DNA of 38,767 nucleotides from Pseudomonadota bacterium. GTDB taxonomy: Bacteria; Pseudomonadota; Alphaproteobacteria; RF32; CAG-239. Of the stretch, positions 26,240-34,279 are shown in pieces; the stretch's first letter is position 1, and every line of letters starts with the position of its first letter. Below the pieces are notes generated by a model that worked only from the letters and a program-made list of their open reading frames with translations, did no database searches and was not told the origin of the DNA. The stretch lies in the NCBI GenBank assembly GCA_030523245.1, contig JAUNIW010000006.1:1-38767 (forward strand). The letters are read 5' to 3'. The position numbers and the translations under genes were made by a program.

Positions 26240-28040
26240 AAACGGCGAAAAAAGCAGAATCTTGATGCGGCGTGTGCTTGCGGTTATCTTTTTTAATCTG
26301 CTGGCCTTTTCCGTGATTGTGGCCCGTTTATATTTTCTTCAGGTTAAAGAAGCCGACAAATATAAAATGTTGTCCGATGAAAACAGAATCTCTACGCGTT
26401 TTCTGATACCTCCCCGCGGCATGATTTATGACCGGAACGGTGTGGCTATTGCCAGAAATGAACAGGATTTTCAGGCTCTGCTGACGGCTGAGCAGTCGGG
26501 TGATATCGATGAAACACTGCGGACTTTTTCTCAAATTGTTCCCTTGTCGGCAGAAGAAGAACAAAAGATTTATAAAGAACTGAAAAACCGCCGCCGGTTT
26601 ATTCCGGTGAAATTAAAAGATAATCTCAGTTGGGACGAAGTTTCTAAGATATTGCTTCATGCACCGGATTTACCGGGGGTGGAAATAAACGAGGGTTTGA
26701 GCCGTTATTATCCGTATGCGGATATATATGCCCATGTTCTGGGGTATGTCGGACCGGTGTCGGATAAAGATAAAAAGGATAATCCTTTGTATATGGTCCC
26801 CGGTTTTAAAATCGGTAAATCCGGTTTGGAACGTTTTTTTGATTATAAGTTACAGGGTAAAGGCGGAACAATTAAGTTGGAAGTTAATGCCTATGGCCGT
26901 GTTATGAATGAAATTGAACGCAACAGCGGTGAAGAAGGTGAGAGCCTCAATCTGACCATTGATGCCGAATTGCAAAAAGCGGCCTATGAGGCCTTTGGCG
27001 AAGAAAGCGGTGCGGCGGTGGTTCTGAATGTGCGAACGGGAGAAATTCTGGCTTTGGTTTCTACGCCCTCCTTTGACCCGAATTTGTTTACAAACGGTAT
27101 AAGCTATAAGCACTGGAATGCTTTGTTGAATAATGAACGGACACCGTTGGTTAATAAGGCTGTGTCCGGACAATATTCTCCGGGATCGACCTTTAAGGTG
27201 GTGGTGGCACTGGCCGCATTGGAAGCCGGTGTTATTGATTTGAATACGCGGTTTAGTTGTTCCGGCGGACTGGATGTCGGCAATATTCGTTTTCACTGCT
27301 GGCGGCACTCGGGACACGGCAGTCTGAATGTGGTTGAAGCTTTGAAACATTCCTGCGATATTTTCTTTTATGAAACGGCGATGAAACTGGGAATTGATAA
27401 AATTCAGGCAATGGCAGTCAAGCTCGGAATGGGAAATGTGATAGAAGTTGGTCTGGATAATGAAAAAGGTGGTATTATTCCGACAAAAGCATGGAAAAAA
27501 GCCCGTTACGGTACTTCATGGACTTATGGTGATGCGGCAAATGCCGGTATCGGACAAGGATATGTTTTGGTGACGCCGCTGCAGCTGGCTACGATGCTGG
27601 CGAGAGTTGTTAACGGCGGTTACGCCATACAGCCGACTTTCGTCAAACCGACAGAGAAAGAATTATCTAAAGTTAAAAGACTGGATATTTCAACAAAAAA
27701 TATAGAGATTGTTAAACGGGGAATGTTTGAAGTTGTTAATGGTGCCGGCGGAACGGCCGGTCGCGCCCGTTTTGATATAGACGGTGCTTTGATGGGCGGA
27801 AAAACCGGTACGACACAAGTCCGGCGGATTTCCATGAAGGAAAGAAGCAGTGGTATTCTGAGGGATGAACAGCTGCCGTGGCGGTTGCGCAATCATGCTT
27901 TGTTTATCGGATTTACGCCGGTAGATAATCCGCGTTTTGCCGTGGCGGTGGTGGTGGAACATGGTTCGTCCGGCTCCGGTGTGGCGGCGCCGATTGCCAG
28001 TAAAATTCTGCAAAAAGCGTTACAGCTGGATATTAAATAG
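26232..28040 (+). CDS. mrdA: penicillin-binding protein 2 (elongation transpeptidase)
   Basis: PBP2 crosslinks peptidoglycan in the elongasome. After a membrane anchor (RVLAVIFFNLLAFSVIVARLYFL) there is the pedestal domain with RGMIYDRNGVAIARN. The transpeptidase domain has active-site STFK at residues 319-322, SCD about 50 residues later, and KTGT at 524-527. The length is 602 aa. The ATG at 26232 follows GGAG by 8 nt and lies inside the end of mreD; an in-frame opening from 26178 is rejected. Confidence 0.97.
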   Translation: MNRNGEKSRILMRRVLAVIFFNLLAFSVIVARLYFLQVKEADKYKMLSDENRISTRFLIPPRGMIYDRNGVAIARNEQDFQALLTAEQSGDIDETLRTFSQIVPLSAEEEQKIYKELKNRRRFIPVKLKDNLSWDEVSKILLHAPDLPGVEINEGLSRYYPYADIYAHVLGYVGPVSDKDKKDNPLYMVPGFKIGKSGLERFFDYKLQGKGGTIKLEVNAYGRVMNEIERNSGEEGESLNLTIDAELQKAAYEAFGEESGAAVVLNVRTGEILALVSTPSFDPNLFTNGISYKHWNALLNNERTPLVNKAVSGQYSPGSTFKVVVALAALEAGVIDLNTRFSCSGGLDVGNIRFHCWRHSGHGSLNVVEALKHSCDIFFYETAMKLGIDKIQAMAVKLGMGNVIEVGLDNEKGGIIPTKAWKKARYGTSWTYGDAANAGIGQGYVLVTPLQLATMLARVVNGGYAIQPTFVKPTEKELSKVKRLDISTKNIEIVKRGMFEVVNGAGGTAGRARFDIDGALMGGKTGTTQVRRISMKERSSGILRDEQLPWRLRNHALFIGFTPVDNPRFAVAVVVEHGSSGSGVAAPIASKILQKALQLDIK

Positions 28041-28048
28041 GTGGCAAT

Positions 28049-29188
28049 ATGTATGATTTAGATTATAACAGCAGAAATATGGGATTGAAAGACAAACTGT
28101 GCAAACTCAGTTTTTGGTATATTCTGTTGATTGTGATACTGGCAGGTGTGGGAACGCTGACTCTTTACTCGGCGGCTAACGGCAATTGGAATCCATGGGC
28201 AATGCGTCATATTACCCGTTTTGGTGTGGCTATGCTGCTGATGATCGGATTGGCCATGGTTGATATTCGCTACTATTATAACGGTGCCTATATTTTCTAT
28301 TTTGCGACTTTATTTTTGTTGGTTGTGGTTGAAATTACGGGGCATATAGGAATGGGCGCTCAGCGCTGGATAAATCTGGGATTGTTTAAAATTCAGCCGT
28401 CTGAACTGATGAAGGTTGGTATGGTTTTATTTTTGGCACGTTATTTCAGCACAACAACATTACAAAGCATTCGTTCTGTCCGAGGTATTATTATTCCGGT
28501 AATTATGACCGTTATTCCGGTTGCTTTGATTTGTCTGCAGCCGGATTTGGGAACGGCACTTATGCTGTTATTTACGGCAACGATTATTTTGTTTGTGGTC
28601 GGGGTTCAATGGTGGAAGTTTGCCTTGGTTGGTGTTATCGGTGCGGCTTTGCTGCCGGTGGCATGGAACTTTTTGCATGAATATCAGCAAAACCGCGTGT
28701 TGACATTTTTGGATCCGGAGCGGGATCCGTTGGGGGCCGGATACCACATTATTCAGTCAAAAATTGCTTTTGGTTCGGGAGGTATCTTCGGCAAAGGATT
28801 TCTGAACGGAACGCAGACACATCTGAATTTTTTGCCGGAAAAACATACAGATTTTATTTTTACCATGTTTTCTGAAGAATTTGGTATGGTTGGCGGGTTA
28901 TCCCTGATTTTTCTGAATATGCTGGTTATTGCAATGGGATATATTTTTGCTTCCCGAATTTCCAACTATTTTGCCAAACTAGTGGTTATCGGCTTAAATA
29001 CCAACTATTTTCTTTATGTTTTTATTAACATAGCCATGGTTATGGGGGTTTTGCCCGTTGTGGGTATTCCGCTGCCGCTTATTTCTTATGGCGGGACGGT
29101 TATGTTCTCCATTATGTCAAGTTTCGGTATTATCCTTTGTATGAAAGTCAATCAGGATAATGATATCAATTTTAGTGAAGAAGACTGA
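28049..29188 (+). CDS. rodA: peptidoglycan glycosyltransferase RodA
   Basis: RodA is the SEDS polymerase that works with PBP2. The 379-aa protein has about ten membrane helices, the GAQRWINLGLFKIQPSELMK motif, QPDLGTAL, and the FLPEKHTDFIFTMFSEEFGMVG and PLPLISYGGTVM segments that define SEDS proteins. It follows mrdA by 8 nt in the order found in most rod-shaped Gram-negatives. Confidence 0.97.
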   Translation: MYDLDYNSRNMGLKDKLCKLSFWYILLIVILAGVGTLTLYSAANGNWNPWAMRHITRFGVAMLLMIGLAMVDIRYYYNGAYIFYFATLFLLVVVEITGHIGMGAQRWINLGLFKIQPSELMKVGMVLFLARYFSTTTLQSIRSVRGIIIPVIMTVIPVALICLQPDLGTALMLLFTATIILFVVGVQWWKFALVGVIGAALLPVAWNFLHEYQQNRVLTFLDPERDPLGAGYHIIQSKIAFGSGGIFGKGFLNGTQTHLNFLPEKHTDFIFTMFSEEFGMVGGLSLIFLNMLVIAMGYIFASRISNYFAKLVVIGLNTNYFLYVFINIAMVMGVLPVVGIPLPLISYGGTVMFSIMSSFGIILCMKVNQDNDINFSEED

Positions 29189-29209
29189 TTGAATTTTAGC
29201 GCAAGGGGA

Positions 29210-29235
29210 TTATCTCTTTTGCAAAGGAGAGATAA
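29210..29235 (+). promoter_or_regulatory. hairpin that could hide the ribosome binding site of the 131-aa lipoprotein gene
   Basis: TTATCTC (29210-29216) is the perfect complement of GAGATAA (29229-29235), which touches the ATG. The AAGGAG site (29224-29229) lies in the loop and 3' arm. The structure could limit translation start; no ligand or protein is implied. Confidence 0.45.
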
Positions 29236-29631
29236 ATGAAAAAGCTTTTGATTATTACTTTGCTGTGGATTGCATCTGCCTGCGCTACCACCGAAAAATA
29301 TAATACCGAACTGAACGGCTGGATTGGCAAAAAAGAAGTTGCCTTGCTGGAAACATGGGGTAAACCAAGCAGCATTTTTAAGCTGGGACAGCAGGAGCAG
29401 ATTGTGACTTATGTCCATCAGGATAATGAAATTATTCCGGCAGAAAGTATGATGTATACGCCGGATTTTAATAATGGTTATACTTTATACGCTCCGTTCA
29501 GTTATGCAGAAGATTTTGCAGACTGGCCGCCGGCTTTTGTTGTTAAAAATATCTGCCAGACATCATTCCATATCAAAAATGGTATTATTCAGTCATGGCA
29601 ATGGCGGGGTAATGCCTGTCAGGCTGATTAA
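29236..29631 (+). CDS. small predicted lipoprotein, 131 aa
   Basis: A signal peptide MKKLLIITLLWIASAC puts the lipidated residue at Cys16, so the protein should be anchored on the periplasmic side. The mature part has a WIGKKEVALLETWGKPSSIF stretch similar to that in small alphaproteobacterial lipoproteins, with two later cysteines (near residues 109 and 127) that may bond. I do not recognise a named family. It sits 47 nt after rodA, and its start region can form a hairpin. It converges with the leftward 401-aa gene. Confidence 0.8.
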   Translation: MKKLLIITLLWIASACATTEKYNTELNGWIGKKEVALLETWGKPSSIFKLGQQEQIVTYVHQDNEIIPAESMMYTPDFNNGYTLYAPFSYAEDFADWPPAFVVKNICQTSFHIKNGIIQSWQWRGNACQAD

Positions 29632-29632
29632 A

Positions 29633-30838
29633 TCAGGCGACCTGTCTGGATTTTTGTTTGAGTAAAACCGAAGGCATTGTCCGTGACATAATACATTTGC
29701 GTTCCCGTTCGTCAGTCAGTCCTATCATTGTTTCTTTGGCCAGATGCATATCGCGGGAAATAACCAGTGCCTGAATATCTGTCGGCAGTTGTTTAATCAT
29801 CTCGGAATTCGGATTGATACGTTCTCCGTCCGGACTGCGGTAAGGCACGTCATGAATGCAGCAGGCAATCATAAACATCTGTCTGAGTTCGGCCGACATC
29901 GGATGGTGCGAATCGGCGGTATAGTTGCTGAAATCAAGTCCGATGTCACTTTTTTCGGCCTGTTCGACAATATTGTTTACGGTCTGGGCCAGATTTCTGT
30001 TGTGGCCGGCATTGTTTTTTTCAATCAACTGATGTATTTGTATTTTCAGCGGAATGCTCTGCCGCAGATAATTTCTGCGTTCAGATGGCGGAATGTCATG
30101 AAGAACCGTCTGGGACAGCATATCTAAAACATCTTCCCTGAAGTGTGCCAATTTGGCCTGAAGCGGCTTGGTCTTCAAATAGGCCAATAAATGTTCACGG
30201 CGGTCTGATGTTTCTATTTTTTGCATTAAATCCGTTATTTGCGGCAAGAACTCATCTTTATTGATTTTACCCCTGTTGTATTTGCTGAATAAATGAATCA
30301 ACAATTTTTCAGGACAAGTATGATTCCAGTCTTTTTTAATGGTCAGGATATCCTCACGGCGGGATTGACGCCAGGCTTCTCTTTCCAGATGATTCATCGT
30401 ACCGGTCAAAGCCTTTTCCTTCAGGGCATCACGCAACAACCGGTGAGCCGAAAGCTCATAGGCGGCTTGTCTGCTGTAACCGGCAATCATGGCTTCCATA
30501 AACAAGGCACCGGCCATAACCTCTTCAGGAGATGGCGGAGGCGGAAGCAGGCGTGCTTTTTCTTCTTCCGGTTTTGGTGGTTTACGGCCGCTGGCTATCT
30601 CCCGCAGAACCTGTTCTTTGCCGGTAGCTGCCAGATACATAATTTCTTGCGGAACTTTTCCGCCAAAAGCCGCACGAATCGCATACGGCACTTTTATCCA
30701 TATATGAAAAGTATCTTTATGCTCATCAAAAATACGGCTGAGTTTTTCGGGTTTAACATCGTCGGAGCAAGCCAAAATGTAATCCGTGGGGTGATTTGTC
30801 CGCAAGAATTCTAAGAAATCATCATCAAATCCATTCAT
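29633..30838 (-). CDS. hypothetical protein, 401 aa
   Basis: I do not recognise this protein. It has no signal peptide or membrane helix and is mostly alpha-helical and charged. A proline-rich linker (RKPPKPEEEKARLLPPPPSPEE) near residues 84-105 separates a globular N-terminal part from a long helical part. A strong AAAGGAGG site lies just upstream of the start. It is the last gene of a three-gene leftward group, 34 nt after the 660-aa gene, so they are probably co-transcribed. Confidence 0.75.
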   Translation of the reverse strand: MNGFDDDFLEFLRTNHPTDYILACSDDVKPEKLSRIFDEHKDTFHIWIKVPYAIRAAFGGKVPQEIMYLAATGKEQVLREIASGRKPPKPEEEKARLLPPPPSPEEVMAGALFMEAMIAGYSRQAAYELSAHRLLRDALKEKALTGTMNHLEREAWRQSRREDILTIKKDWNHTCPEKLLIHLFSKYNRGKINKDEFLPQITDLMQKIETSDRREHLLAYLKTKPLQAKLAHFREDVLDMLSQTVLHDIPPSERRNYLRQSIPLKIQIHQLIEKNNAGHNRNLAQTVNNIVEQAEKSDIGLDFSNYTADSHHPMSAELRQMFMIACCIHDVPYRSPDGERINPNSEMIKQLPTDIQALVISRDMHLAKETMIGLTDERERKCIMSRTMPSVLLKQKSRQVA

Positions 30839-30872
30839 GGCTTACCTCCTTTAATTTTGCAGCGAAAGAAGT

Positions 30873-32855
30873 CTATTCTCTTCTTTGGCCGAATTTTTGC
30901 TGCAGCATTCTGATTTTATCCTGTCCGACGCGTTCTTGCAGATTTTGCAGTCTTTCGCCGGTTTCTGCCTTTACTTCTTTTCCGCTCAGGTTATTGACTT
31001 TTGCGTCTTCGGGTGTAATTCCCAGACGGGCAGCCATAATTCTGTCACGTATTTCTTGTTTTTCATCATGAGCTTGTCTTTTTTCATCGGTCATTGTGGT
31101 GCGCATTGTTTCAATCTGTTCCTGCTGATAAGTTTCCTGAACTTCTTTTTGTTCGGCCGACAGATTCTTATTCGGAAGGTTCACTTTTCCGGCTTTAACC
31201 AGCAATGAGGCTTGTTTCATAATTTCCTTGGCGGTTTTAACATCTTCTTCAGTACCTTTTTCTCCGGCAACGATTTGCGGTTTACCATCAATTTCTTTAA
31301 TTGCAATTTTACCGTCTTTTTTCATATTGTTAAAATCACCACGTATTTTTCGCAGTTGTTCTATGTTTTCATCGACGTAAGCAGTTTTTTCACCGGTTTC
31401 CTGTTCCTGAGACTGTGTTTGTTCCTGAGCCTGAGCGTTGTTGTGAGCTTTGTAATAGTCGGTAACCTGTTTCATCTGTTCGGCCGACAAACCGCATTTG
31501 GCAAGTTCTTCCATATCAATTTCCTGCGGAACGGCACCCTGCATCGGATTACCGTTTAAGACACAGGCAGCGTACATACGGGTTGCTACTTCTTTGGAAG
31601 CATTTTCCGGAAATTCAATCGGGCGTCCCTGATTGTCTGGTTCTTTGAACATACTGTCAAAAACTTTGAAACCGGCATCGGGAGATACGGTTACATTATC
31701 CGGAGAACTGTAATGAATTTCACTGTTTTCAAGTTTGGCGGCAAAACCTTGTTTGGTTGTATCACGTTCATAACCGGCAATTTGTTTATCTTCGGACAGT
31801 TTTGAATAATATTCGGCTTTGCGTTTTACCCATTCCGGTTCTTGCTGATCTGTATTTTCTTCCGGCTGCGGTTGTGTTGTTTCAACATGCAGAGGTACAT
31901 TGTTGTTATTTTTATCATTTTTCTTATCTTTATCATCTTCTGTATTTTCATGTCCTTCGTCAGAAAGGGTATTATTTTCTTCATTCGGCTGATTAGATGA
32001 GCTGGCTTTTTCTACAGCTGCGGTATAGTCATCAACAGAGTTGATGCCGTTCGGATCAATTCCTAATCTCTCACATACTTCTTTTTGTTCGGGATTGAGT
32101 TCAAATTTCGGATTTTGTTCGTTGGTATCACTCATAGTTGTATTCCTTTCGGTATTTTTAGATTTTCTCTGGGTATTCTGCTTTCTTTTTGTGTCGGGAA
32201 TCTGATAATTTTCCCGTTGGGCAATTTTTTGAAAAGCATTTGATAATTGTTTGCGGAATTTATCGATTCCGCTCTCATCTTTAGGGTTGCGGATAAATAA
32301 TCCGTAATTTCTCAAGGCGCGTAAAACATTTTTCTCGGCGCGTGACGGGACATACCGTCCGTCAACCATTTTTCCTTTTTCAATGGTATTTAACTGCTCT
32401 TGAATTTTTTGCAGAATAGCAGCAGCGCTTTCTTCCTTATAAGGTTCATCTATCTGCAGCGGATTTTTATGGGTGCCGAATTGTGCGCAATTATATAAAT
32501 GTGCTGCCTGAATTTTTGCCCACAGCTCTTTATTTTGACGAATCTCTTTTTCGACTTTATCAATTTCTCCAATAGGAGAATTTTCTCCGGTCAGAGCAAC
32601 ACAGGCATTGTGTCGGGCAATATCCCATCTGTTCGTTTTAATGTTTTTAACAGTCTGTTCTATATCCTGATTTTCAGCTACAATTTTAATGTCTTTAACG
32701 ATTATATTCTGATTTTCAGCTACGATTTTATCGAAATCGTCTTTACTTTCGTAATAGCGCCATGGTAGTCCCAGCACTTTGAGAGCTTGCGCTTCCAACG
32801 GGTTCGGAATGTAGGGCGTTTTTTTGTTTGGGCTATTTTCTGCTGCTTCTACCAT
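30873..32855 (-). CDS. hypothetical protein, 660 aa, with an internal start that may give a 420-aa product
   Basis: This is an unknown, soluble, highly charged protein. Near residues 43-65 a short tandem repeat (IVAENQ[N/D]I) is visible at DNA and protein level. Residues 220-240 are basic and polar (KRKQNTQRKSKNTERNTT). Directly after, ATG 32135-32133 (Met241) has AAAGGAA 7 nt upstream and is in frame, so a 420-aa protein could be made separately. That second part has an acidic Asn/Asp/Lys-rich low-complexity zone and Gln/Glu-rich helices. The main ATG has AAAGGAG upstream and a candidate promoter. An ancestral pair of genes that lost the stop between them is also possible. Confidence 0.72.
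   Translation of the reverse strand: MVEAAENSPNKKTPYIPNPLEAQALKVLGLPWRYYESKDDFDKIVAENQNIIVKDIKIVAENQDIEQTVKNIKTNRWDIARHNACVALTGENSPIGEIDKVEKEIRQNKELWAKIQAAHLYNCAQFGTHKNPLQIDEPYKEESAAAILQKIQEQLNTIEKGKMVDGRYVPSRAEKNVLRALRNYGLFIRNPKDESGIDKFRKQLSNAFQKIAQRENYQIPDTKRKQNTQRKSKNTERNTTMSDTNEQNPKFELNPEQKEVCERLGIDPNGINSVDDYTAAVEKASSSNQPNEENNTLSDEGHENTEDDKDKKNDKNNNNVPLHVETTQPQPEENTDQQEPEWVKRKAEYYSKLSEDKQIAGYERDTTKQGFAAKLENSEIHYSSPDNVTVSPDAGFKVFDSMFKEPDNQGRPIEFPENASKEVATRMYAACVLNGNPMQGAVPQEIDMEELAKCGLSAEQMKQVTDYYKAHNNAQAQEQTQSQEQETGEKTAYVDENIEQLRKIRGDFNNMKKDGKIAIKEIDGKPQIVAGEKGTEEDVKTAKEIMKQASLLVKAGKVNLPNKNLSAEQKEVQETYQQEQIETMRTTMTDEKRQAHDEKQEIRDRIMAARLGITPEDAKVNNLSGKEVKAETGERLQNLQERVGQDKIRMLQQKFGQRRE
32133..32149 (-). 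promoter_or_regulatory. internal ribosome binding site and start inside the 660-aa gene
   Basis: On the minus strand AAAGGAA (32149-32143) is 7 nt from the ATG at 32135. It is in the same frame as the whole gene, at codon 241, where composition changes from basic to acidic. Confidence 0.5.
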
Positions 32856-32877
32856 GATTTTCTCCTTTATTACCTGT

Positions 32878-32906
32878 AGTTTAACACAATTTTTGTATTT
32901 TGTCTA
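32878..32906 (-). promoter_or_regulatory. candidate promoter of the 660-aa and 401-aa genes
   Basis: On the minus strand TAGACA (32906-32901), 17 nt, TAAACT (32883-32878) lies between the 397-aa gene and the 660-aa gene and would start near 32872. Confidence 0.45.
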
Positions 32907-32923
32907 TAAATTTGTGTAAAAAA

Positions 32924-34117
32924 TCAGGCAATATCTTTTTCGACTTTTGCATTGGGAATACCAATATAATCCGTCAGGATTTTATCAATCCGGTTGCGGG
33001 CATTCTGGTAGTTTTGTATAGAATTAAAATAAAAGCGTCCGGTTTTGGTTTTCTGGCAGTCAAGCTGACGGCAGGATTCTACAATATTGCGAATTTTTCC
33101 GATTTCTTCATCGGGCGCAACGGATGGCAGCCGCGGATTTTGGGTTGCCGGACAGGTATCCAGAAATTTGACTTCAAGGGCTTTGCGTACGCCTTCGAGA
33201 TAACAAAGTCTGGTGAATTCGTCAAACATTATCTGGGCGGCTTTTTTTATGGCCAGAATATCATCCAGATTCGGGGCGCGGCGCTGATTGCAAAAGTCTT
33301 TGAAAGCCGTTTTATATTGACGGGGAGATGTCAAAAATAAGCGGGCAAGCTCCAAAAGACTGCTGTTTCCGGCCATGGCTTTCAGTTTATCTATCAGAAC
33401 AAACATATCGCTGCGGTATTTGTCGGCGTAGGATTTACTCCATTTACGGCCGGCTCCCGAAAAAGTATGGTACAATTCGAAAGCAGGCGCGACATTACCG
33501 TCTTCCGTAATAATATCCAAAGCGTCAAGCAAATAACGGCGCAGTCTTTTTTTGTTGTAAAAATAAAGGATGTCCGGCCAGCGGAGAGTACGGATAATAC
33601 GACGGTAGCTTTCCGTAAAATCGGTTATGCGGGCAATTTCTACCGCGTCGAGATTTTCTTCTTCACAAATTTGGATTTTTTTAAGGGCTTTCCGGTAACC
33701 TTTTTCCATTTCGGCCAGTGTTTCTTTGAAACGCGGCGGCATAAGCGTCGCTATGACACGTTTTTTCTGAGCGGCCTGCCGGCTGACCGAGGTTAAATCC
33801 AGCCATAACCGTAAAGACTGGATTGTCGGCGAATTTTCAGGAATAAAACTGTTTTCTTCAAAATAATGGCGGAATGTCTTGTATTCCTCATTCAATTCAC
33901 GGGAACGGCGGATATCGTACCAGGAAGTGTTGATATAGTTTTTAATTTCTACTGCCGATATCTGGCAGGGGGCAAAATGACAACTGCTTTTGTCGCCCAT
34001 GATAAAGCTGCCGTTTGAATCCCGACAGAAAACAAAATCAATATTGTTGTAATCCGTCATTAACGGCTTTTGAAAAGATTGTTCCAGTGCTTTTTGTAAA
34101 AAGGTCTGTCCGTTCAT
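32924..34117 (-). CDS. hypothetical protein, 397 aa
   Basis: I do not recognise this protein. It begins MNGQTFLQKALEQSFQKPL and has no signal peptide or membrane segment. The rest is basic and mostly helical, with many Arg/Lys and paired hydrophobic positions, e.g. RRIIRTLRWPDILYFYNKKRLRRYLLDALDII near residues 173-204. Several cysteines are spread out, without a metal-binding pattern. AAAGGAC lies about 10 nt before the ATG. It is the first of three leftward unknown genes and diverges from leuS. Its A+T share and codon use look like the neighbours, so I see no sign of recent transfer from composition alone. Confidence 0.74.
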   Translation of the reverse strand: MNGQTFLQKALEQSFQKPLMTDYNNIDFVFCRDSNGSFIMGDKSSCHFAPCQISAVEIKNYINTSWYDIRRSRELNEEYKTFRHYFEENSFIPENSPTIQSLRLWLDLTSVSRQAAQKKRVIATLMPPRFKETLAEMEKGYRKALKKIQICEEENLDAVEIARITDFTESYRRIIRTLRWPDILYFYNKKRLRRYLLDALDIITEDGNVAPAFELYHTFSGAGRKWSKSYADKYRSDMFVLIDKLKAMAGNSSLLELARLFLTSPRQYKTAFKDFCNQRRAPNLDDILAIKKAAQIMFDEFTRLCYLEGVRKALEVKFLDTCPATQNPRLPSVAPDEEIGKIRNIVESCRQLDCQKTKTGRFYFNSIQNYQNARNRIDKILTDYIGIPNAKVEKDIA

Positions 34118-34206
34118 TTTTTATCGTCCTTTTGCTCAAGATTAACAAGCAAGCGTTATCATTTGGTTAATTTTTGGCAAGAGTATTGCGTATAAGCTTA
34201 AAAAAT

Positions 34207-34236
34207 CTTTGAAATTTCAAAAACAGTGTGGTAATT
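34207..34236 (+). promoter_or_regulatory. candidate leuS promoter with overlapping palindrome
   Basis: TTGAAA (34208-34213), 17 nt, TAATTT (34231-34236) precedes leuS. The perfect 14-bp palindrome TTTGAAATTTCAAA (34207-34220) overlaps the -35 box and could be an operator, though A+T-rich palindromes also arise by chance. Confidence 0.35.
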
Positions 34237-34279
34237 TGAACGCAGTTTGTAAAGAGTTTTATTACGGAGAAAATTAACA

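Noticed and set aside
29633-34117. Toxin-antitoxin, phage or anti-phage defence block
   Set aside because: No nuclease, methylase, integrase, ATPase or toxin motif could be seen in the three proteins, so no such name is justified.
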